DNA from: Blastococcus sp. HT6-30
Lineage (GTDB): Bacteria; Actinomycetota; Actinomycetes; Mycobacteriales; Geodermatophilaceae
DNA length: 64,000 bases
Direction of reading: 5' to 3'
NCBI RefSeq assembly: GCF_039729015.1
Contig: NZ_CP155792.1
Location: forward strand, 2,934,001 to 2,998,000
The notes below the pieces were generated by a model. That model was given only the letters and a program-made list of their open reading frames with translations, ran no database searches and was not told the origin of the DNA. The translations under genes and the position numbers were made by a program. Below, in pieces: positions 58,973 to 64,000 of the stretch; within the stretch, counting starts at the first letter, position 1, and each line of letters opens with the position of its first letter.

Positions 58973-59852
58973 GCCGTCCGGCCCGGGTGAGGCGGCGCCA
59001 TTCGCGCCACCCAGCCGGATCCCGGCGGGACACGAGGAAGAACCAGCCGAAGCGGATCGTCTCCAACGGGCGCAGCCACCGCATGCCGGGCTGGGCCATC
59101 AGGTACCCGCGGTTGCGGTAGGTGAAGAACCGCTTCACGTCGTTGGCGGGGTACTGGGCCGACAGCCGCCCGCCGAGGATCGGCAGGAACTCCGTCGTCC
59201 CCTCGGGGTGCAGGTAGGCCGCAGCGGTGCAGGTGCCGAACGGGAGCCCGGCACGCAGTAACCGGCGGTGGATCTCGGTCTCGTCGCCGCGGAAGAACAG
59301 CCGGTAGTCCGGCACCCCGATGACGTCGAGGGCCTCGGCGCGGAAAAGGGCACCGTTGAACAGCGAGGCGTAGCGCGGCAACAGGTCGATGCCGGCGAAG
59401 TCGCTGCGGTGTCGCCGCCAGCGCAGCCCACGACGCAGCGGGAAGGCGAGCCGCTGCGGATCGGCCATGTCGGTGACCAGCGGCGAGACCTCCGCCAGGT
59501 CGTGCTCCCGAGCGCTGGCCAGCAACGTCCCCAGCACGGTCTCGTCGGCCGGTCGCCCGTCGTCATCGGCACACCACACCCAGTCCGCTCCCAGCGCCAG
59601 AGCCTGCAACATCCCCAGGGCGAAGCCGCCGGCACCGCCGAGATTGCGCGCACTGGGCAAGTAGGTGACCGGCAGCCCGCTCGCCCGCACCACGTCCTCA
59701 GCCGGCTGGTCGGGCCCGTTGTCCACGACCACCACGTGGTCGACCGGCCGGCTCTGGGCGGACAGCGCGGCCAGGCTCTGCGCCAGCAGCCCCTGCCGGT
59801 GCCGGGTGACGACGACGGCGACGACCTTCTCGGTGCCGGAGCCGACCGTCAT
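58947..59852 (-). CDS. glfT1: galactofuranosyltransferase GlfT1-like
   Basis: The 301-residue GT2 protein has VVAVVVTRHRQGLLAQSLAA, VVVDNGPDQ, LGGAGGFALGM, and WCADDDGRP (metal-binding Asp) with FFRGDETEIHRRL. GlfT1 adds the first galactofuranose units to the rhamnosyl linker; length is that of the M. tuberculosis protein (304). The ATG overlaps the wzt stop by four bases. The gene order Wzm-Wzt-GlfT1 is a rearranged form of the mycobacterial locus. Confidence 0.88.
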   Translation of the reverse strand: MTVGSGTEKVVAVVVTRHRQGLLAQSLAALSAQSRPVDHVVVVDNGPDQPAEDVVRASGLPVTYLPSARNLGGAGGFALGMLQALALGADWVWCADDDGRPADETVLGTLLASAREHDLAEVSPLVTDMADPQRLAFPLRRGLRWRRHRSDFAGIDLLPRYASLFNGALFRAEALDVIGVPDYRLFFRGDETEIHRRLLRAGLPFGTCTAAAYLHPEGTTEFLPILGGRLSAQYPANDVKRFFTYRNRGYLMAQPGMRWLRPLETIRFGWFFLVSRRDPAGWREWRRLTRAGRREELTRPA

Positions 59853-60619
59853 GCCGATCGGCCCTTGTACGCCCGCAGGACCTCCTCGAGGTCCCCCTGC
59901 TGCCTGATCTGCCCGTGCTCCATCCAGATCGCGGTGTCGCACAGCTCGCGCAGCAGCTCGTCGGAGTGCGAGGCGAAGACCAGCAGACCCGAACGCTCCA
60001 CCAGCTTCACGAGCCGCTGCTTGCTCTTCGCGAGGAAGGCCGCGTCCACCGCGCCGATGCCCTCGTCCAGCAGCAAGATCTCCGGGTCGATACTGGTGAC
60101 CACGCCCAGGGCCAGCCGGACCCGCATGCCGGTGGAGTACGTCCGGAGCGGCATGCGTAAGAAATCGCCGAGCTCGGTGAAGTCCGCGATGTCGTCGACC
60201 CGCTCCTCCATCTGCTTGCGGGTCATCCCGAGGAACAGCCCGCGGACCATGATGTTCTCGAGGCCGGAGATCTCCGGGTCCATGCCCACGCCGAGGTCGA
60301 ACACCGGCGCGACCCGGCCGCGCACCTGGGCGAAGCCCCGGGTGGGCTCGTAGATCCCCGAAAGCAGCCGCAGCAGCGTGGACTTCCCGGCACCGTTGTG
60401 GCCCACCAGCCCGACGCGGGCGCCGTGCTCGAGGTTGACGGTGATGTCGCGCAAGGCTTCGATCACGGGCACCTTGGCGCCGCTGTCTATGTTCCCGCCG
60501 ACCAGCCCCATGACGGTCTTCTTCAGTGACCGGCTCTTGGCATCGAAGATCGGGAAGTCGACGCAGGCGTCCTTGGCGACGATGCTGACAGGGCCAGGAT
60601 TGATCTGGGACACGCTCAC
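59849..60619 (-). CDS. wzt: galactan ABC exporter ATP-binding subunit (Wzt)
   Basis: The 256-residue ATPase has Walker A GHNGAGKST, the signature YSTGMRVRLAL, Walker B EILLLDEGIGAVD and the H-loop ASHSDELL. SLKKTVMGLVGG and the FPIFDAKS start are typical of polysaccharide/galactan Wzt. It pairs with wzm to export lipid-linked galactan. The GTG at 60619 overlaps the wzm stop by four bases (GTGA). Confidence 0.94.
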   Translation of the reverse strand: MSVSQINPGPVSIVAKDACVDFPIFDAKSRSLKKTVMGLVGGNIDSGAKVPVIEALRDITVNLEHGARVGLVGHNGAGKSTLLRLLSGIYEPTRGFAQVRGRVAPVFDLGVGMDPEISGLENIMVRGLFLGMTRKQMEERVDDIADFTELGDFLRMPLRTYSTGMRVRLALGVVTSIDPEILLLDEGIGAVDAAFLAKSKQRLVKLVERSGLLVFASHSDELLRELCDTAIWMEHGQIRQQGDLEEVLRAYKGRSA

Positions 60620-61449
60620 ACCCAATAGGAGACGCGGGACCGGTAGCGGCGCAGCACGAACATCGCGAGCGCCCACCCGACCACGGTGATGGCGAGGACG
60701 ACCAGCCAGTAACGCAGCTGCTGGTCCTGGCCGAGCAGCGGCCGGCGGACGATCTCGAGGAAGTGCAGGAAGGGGTTGAACTCAGCCAGCCGCGCCCGCT
60801 CGGCGATCGCGGGGTTCGGGCTGTTCAGCAGCTCCTCGTAGATCCACACGATCGGCGTGAGGAAGAACATCAGCTGCACGACGCTCTGGGTGATCGGCAG
60901 GATGTCCCGGAACCGCGCCGTGACGACGCCGACGGCGAGCGCGACCCAGGCCCCGTTGACGGCGAGCAGGAGGAAAGCCGGCACGACGGCGATCGCCGTC
61001 CAGTGCAGCGGCTGCGGGAAGATCAGCAGCATGACGAGGTAGACGATCAGGTTGTGGGCGAAGAAGAGCGTCTGCCGCCACACCAACCGGTAGACGTGCG
61101 TCGACAGCGGCGCCGGGAGGTGCTTGATCAGGCCCTCGTTGCGGATGAACACCTCCGAGCCCTCGGTGATGCACCCGCTGATGAAAGCCCAGACGATGAA
61201 CCCTACGAGCACGTGCGGCAGCAGCCGCTCCAGCTCGATGTCGAACAGGCCCGAGTAGAGGATCCCGAGCGCCACGGCGGTGACCGCCATGCTGATGGTG
61301 ATCCAGATGGGCCCCAGGACCGAGCGCCGATAACGCTGCCGGATGTCCTGGAGGCCGAGGTGCCCCCAGAGCGGCCGTTGCTCCCACCCGCGACGGAGGT
61401 CGGCGACGGCGGCCGACAAGGTGCGCCCGGTGGGCTGTGCGGTTGTCAC
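60616..61449 (-). CDS. wzm: galactan ABC exporter permease (Wzm)
   Basis: The 277-residue ABC-2 permease has six predicted spans and family sequences LWGHLGLQDIRQRYRRS, LGPIWITISMAVTAVALG, and FIRNEGLIKHLPAPLS. GTG at 61449; TAGCGT eight bases upstream suggests a leaderless transcript. It opens the Wzm-Wzt-GlfT1 operon. Confidence 0.93.
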   Translation of the reverse strand: MTTAQPTGRTLSAAVADLRRGWEQRPLWGHLGLQDIRQRYRRSVLGPIWITISMAVTAVALGILYSGLFDIELERLLPHVLVGFIVWAFISGCITEGSEVFIRNEGLIKHLPAPLSTHVYRLVWRQTLFFAHNLIVYLVMLLIFPQPLHWTAIAVVPAFLLLAVNGAWVALAVGVVTARFRDILPITQSVVQLMFFLTPIVWIYEELLNSPNPAIAERARLAEFNPFLHFLEIVRRPLLGQDQQLRYWLVVLAITVVGWALAMFVLRRYRSRVSYWV

Positions 61450-61457
61450 GTTTAAGC

Positions 61458-61463
61458 ACGCTA
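61458..61463 (-). promoter_or_regulatory. -10 TAGCGT of wzm
   Basis: TAGCGT (minus strand), then GCTTAAAC, then GTG. The eight-base spacing and missing ribosome site suggest a leaderless start of the exporter operon. Confidence 0.45.
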
Positions 61464-61494
61464 CCTGCGCCCATGTGCGCCCCGGCGCCGGCTC

Positions 61495-61543
61495 GCGAGC
61501 GCTGGCGGGACCCGTTCGTCACACGTGCCCCGCCAGCACTCGC
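61495..61543 (-). terminator. hairpin terminator after LGFP gene
   Basis: GCGAGCGCTGGCGGG and CCCGCCAGCACTCGC pair over 15 bp with one mismatch. It is 12 bases downstream of the LGFP stop and upstream of the wzm -10. Confidence 0.7.
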
Positions 61544-61554
61544 ACATCCCGTGG

Positions 61555-64000
61555 CTACTGCGTGGTGAGGGTTCCGTACTGGAAGTCGGCCTGCTGCTTG
61601 CCGCCCGTGAGCCGGGTGTCGGAGACGGGATAGCCCAGCCGCCCGGTCGTTCCCCCCTCGGCCAAATAGGCGGCGTTCAGCTCCGTCCTCAGAACGCGGG
61701 CCTGGGTCGCGGCCGACCAGTAGATCGTCCCGCCCTGGAAGCTGGTCAGGTAGCCCTGGCCACCCGGGGCGGCCGCGTCGCTGCTGGTCGGGAACCCCAG
61801 GTAGCCCGCCGACCCACCGGCCTTCTTCCAGGCCTCCAGGATCGCGCCCCGCACGACGTGCGCCCCGGTCTGCGCCGACCAGTGGATCTCGCCACCCTGG
61901 AACGGCGTCATGTACCCCCGCCCATCGGCCGTGACCCCGTCGTCCCCGGTCGGATAGCCCAGCGCCGCGGGACCGCCGGCCGCCTTGTACGCCGCCAGGA
62001 TCCCGCCCCGCACCACCTTCGCCCCCGTGGCCGCCGACCAGTAGAACGAGCCGTGCTGGAAGTCGACGACGAAGCCACCGCGCCCGGCGGCCGCGTCGCT
62101 GCTGGTCGGGAACCCCAGGTAGCCCGCCGACCCACCGGCCTTCTTCCAGGCCTCCAGGATCGCGCCCCGCACGACGTGCGCCCCGGTCTGCGCCGACCAG
62201 TGGATCTCGCCACCCTGGAACGGCGTCATGTACCCCCGCCCATCGGCCGTGACCCCGTCGTCCCCGGTCGGATAGCCCAGCGCCGCGGGACCGCCGGCCG
62301 CCTTGTACGCCGCCAGGATCCCGCCCCGCACCACCTTCGCCCCCGTGGCCGCCGACCAGTAGAACGAGCCGTGCTGGAAGTCGACGACGAAGCCACCGCG
62401 CCCGGCGGCCGCGTCGCTGCTGGTCGGGAACCCCAGGTAGCCCGCCGACCCACCGGCCTTCTTCCAGGCCTCCAGGATCGCGCCCCGCACGACGTGCGCC
62501 CCGGTCTGCGCCGACCAGTGGATCTCGCCACCCTGGAACGGCGTCATGTACCCCCGCCCATCGGCCGTGACCCCGTCGTCCCCGGTCGGATAGCCCAGCG
62601 CCGCGGGACCGCCGGCCGCCTTGTACGCCGCCAGGATCCCGCCCCGCACCACCTTCGCCCCCGTGGCCGCCGACCAGTAGAACGAGCCGTGCTGGAAGTC
62701 GACGACGAAGCCACCGCGCCCGGCGGCCGCGTCGCTGCTGGTCGGGAACCCCAGGTAGCCCGCCGACCCACCGGCCTTCTTCCAGGCCTCCAGGATCGCG
62801 CCCCGCACGACGTGCGCCCCGGTCTGCGCCGACCAGTGGATCTCGCCACCCTGGAACGGCGTCATGTACCCCCGCCCATCGGCCGTGACCCCGTCGTCCC
62901 CGGTCGGATAGCCCAGCGCCGCGGGACCGCCGGCCGCCTTGTACGCCGCCAGGACCCCGCCCCGCACCACCTTCGCCCCCGTGGCCGCCGACCAGAACAC
63001 CTGCCCGCCCTCGAAGGCCGTCGTGAATCCGCCACCGGGCGCGGGCGTGTCCCCTGACGTGGGGTAGCCGAGAGCACCGGCCTGCGCGCCGCGCTCGCGC
63101 CACTTGTCCAGGATCGCCCCGCGGACCTCGTACGCCTCGGTCGCGGCAGACCAGTAGATCGAGCCGCCCTGGAAGTCGGTGAAGAACCCGGTGCCCCAGG
63201 GGGCCGCCGTATCGTCCCCGGTGGGGTACCCGAGCGCGGCAGGACCACCGAGATGCAGGTACCTGTCGAGGATCGCCCCCCGCACGACGTGGGCACCGGT
63301 GCCGCGCGACCAGTAGAGGTGCCCGCCGGTGTAGGTGCGCCGGCATCCGTCGTTCGGGAGGTCGCAGGTCACGTCGGACGTCGGCGCCCCGATGTCCACC
63401 CCCGCAGCCCGTAGCGCGTCGTACTTCTCGAGCACTTCGGAACCGCCGGAGCTCTGCGTGCTGCCGAACCAGTCGGTGAAGTAGTTGTAGAAGTTCCGGT
63501 TGCCGTAGGCGGAGCAGACGTCCCCTGTGCCGTACCCGGCGCTGAGGGCGGCGCGGTTGGGCGTGTACGGCGTGTAATTGTAGAGCCCTGCGGTGGCCTG
63601 GTTCTGGATGTACACCGAGGCCCGACCGCAGTCACGGTCCTGGTAGTTGAACCGCGCGGGGTCCCCCGGGGCCACCTGGTACCCGATGCTGTTGGTCAGA
63701 CCGGCCCGATAGCTGTACCTGCCGGGATTGGCACGGTAGTGCTTGAACTGCCGCGCCGCCGAGTACACCTGGTTGTAGAAGCCGTAGTACTGGGTGTCGC
63801 ACGCGGCGGTGTCCGGGCAGCCGTACCCCATGGCGATCCGCAGCTTGCCGTCCGAGGGTCCGCTGGAGGTGATCAGCCCCTGCTCCTTTTGCAAGGTGAC
63901 CAGCAGTGCCTGCGGATTGATGCCGCAGGCCTGGGCCACCTTCCAGATGATCTGCGCCGCCGTCTCCTGGGTCGCACCCTGGTAGGCACCGCAGCGGGTG
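61555..64000 (-). CDS. LGFP-repeat cell-wall protein, N-terminus cut by window edge
   Basis: The visible 815 codons run to the window edge without a start. The N-terminal part (QETAAQIIWKVAQACGINPQ; LVTLQKEQGLITSS; then YYGFYNQVYSAARQFKHYR) looks like a lysozyme-like wall-hydrolase fold with Glu in KEQGL as candidate catalytic residue. It is followed by about 12 LGFP repeats (ALGYPTGDD and YLGFPTSSD types; the first is degenerate), eight of which form four near-identical pairs. LGFP repeats occur in corynebacterial wall proteins and are thought to bind wall glycan. The neighbouring galactan exporter fits that role. Substrate and ligand are inferred. Confidence 0.82.
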   Translation of the reverse strand, partial: TRCGAYQGATQETAAQIIWKVAQACGINPQALLVTLQKEQGLITSSGPSDGKLRIAMGYGCPDTAACDTQYYGFYNQVYSAARQFKHYRANPGRYSYRAGLTNSIGYQVAPGDPARFNYQDRDCGRASVYIQNQATAGLYNYTPYTPNRAALSAGYGTGDVCSAYGNRNFYNYFTDWFGSTQSSGGSEVLEKYDALRAAGVDIGAPTSDVTCDLPNDGCRRTYTGGHLYWSRGTGAHVVRGAILDRYLHLGGPAALGYPTGDDTAAPWGTGFFTDFQGGSIYWSAATEAYEVRGAILDKWRERGAQAGALGYPTSGDTPAPGGGFTTAFEGGQVFWSAATGAKVVRGGVLAAYKAAGGPAALGYPTGDDGVTADGRGYMTPFQGGEIHWSAQTGAHVVRGAILEAWKKAGGSAGYLGFPTSSDAAAGRGGFVVDFQHGSFYWSAATGAKVVRGGILAAYKAAGGPAALGYPTGDDGVTADGRGYMTPFQGGEIHWSAQTGAHVVRGAILEAWKKAGGSAGYLGFPTSSDAAAGRGGFVVDFQHGSFYWSAATGAKVVRGGILAAYKAAGGPAALGYPTGDDGVTADGRGYMTPFQGGEIHWSAQTGAHVVRGAILEAWKKAGGSAGYLGFPTSSDAAAGRGGFVVDFQHGSFYWSAATGAKVVRGGILAAYKAAGGPAALGYPTGDDGVTADGRGYMTPFQGGEIHWSAQTGAHVVRGAILEAWKKAGGSAGYLGFPTSSDAAAPGGQGYLTSFQGGTIYWSAATQARVLRTELNAAYLAEGGTTGRLGYPVSDTRLTGGKQQADFQYGTLTTQ
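61768..62996 (-). repeat. 318-bp exact tandem repeats encoding paired LGFP units
   Basis: Three full 318-bp copies (61768-62085, 62086-62403, 62404-62721) appear identical base for base; a fourth is identical from 62722 to 62954, then carries one change before the match ends near 62996. Each copy encodes 106 residues, that is two LGFP repeats. Confidence 0.92.

Noticed and set aside
61768-62996. CRISPR-like or satellite array
   Set aside because: The 318-bp units have no spacers and stay in frame, encoding LGFP repeats of a wall protein.

Overview
The window is high-GC DNA (roughly three quarters G+C by eye) with strong G/C third positions. It looks like an actinobacterial chromosome, most likely close to Geodermatophilaceae (Blastococcus, Geodermatophilus, Modestobacter). 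That placement rests on gene content and order and is an inference. Actinobacterial markers include WhiB, MtrA-MtrB-LpqB, FbiA/FbiB, a BldC-like regulator, DUF3107, DUF3152, DUF3499, DUF6758 and DUF6912. Most of the gene order matches two stretches of the Mycobacterium tuberculosis chromosome that I recall: AdnA to RhlE (about Rv3202c-Rv3212) and SecA to FbiB (about Rv3240c-Rv3262).

Region by region. 1-14,900: AdnA-type helicase (cut by the window edge), an alkyltransferase-like protein, MoeZ, a GH43-like propeller protein, a DUF3152 metallopeptidase-like protein, TetR and DUF3107, a ferritin-like protein, RhlE, a PQQ-type propeller, an alpha/beta hydrolase and an MpaB-type oxygenase. 14,900-21,440: RecB-like nuclease, PHP phosphoesterase, PH-domain protein with a 52-residue membrane protein, DUF6758, Nudix, MaoC, DUF6912 and a WS/DGAT acyltransferase with a changed active site. 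21,500-26,030: a CpaE/CpaB-like pair, a BldC-like regulator, a LysM protein and small unknowns. 26,130-37,340: SecA, an F420-type PPOX protein, hibernation factor, ComF, LpqB-MtrB-MtrA and SahH. 37,480-48,680: HNH nuclease lipoprotein, ManA, GlpD, DUF808, SIS isomerase, Trm112-like protein, phosphomannomutase, DUF3499, a zincin-like protein and WhiB. 48,900-64,000: FbiA-FbiB (F420), RmlA, an AlkA-like glycosylase, an SDR, ManC plus a glycosyltransferase, and then a galactan block: Glf, GlfT2, GlfT1, Wzt, Wzm and a large LGFP-repeat wall protein that runs off the right edge.

The genes are mostly core: sugar nucleotides (ManA, phosphomannomutase, ManC, RmlA, Glf) feed cell-envelope glycan assembly and export; MtrAB-LpqB and WhiB control envelope and division; SecA exports; FbiA/B make F420. 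I see no rRNA, tRNA, CRISPR array, insertion sequence, prophage or obvious defence island.

The most interesting signal is not a protein. Seven copies of a roughly 50-60 bp nested-hairpin element start within a few bases of a stop codon, always in the sense orientation. They share an apical TCGC-xx-GCTC type loop while the stems differ between copies but stay complementary. Other points of note are exact 318-bp tandem repeats in the LGFP gene, a whiB promoter bracketed by a perfect 12-bp inverted repeat, helically phased direct repeats near a BldC-like gene, a WS/DGAT with His-to-Pro in its catalytic motif, probable CTG starts, and a set of leaderless promoters.
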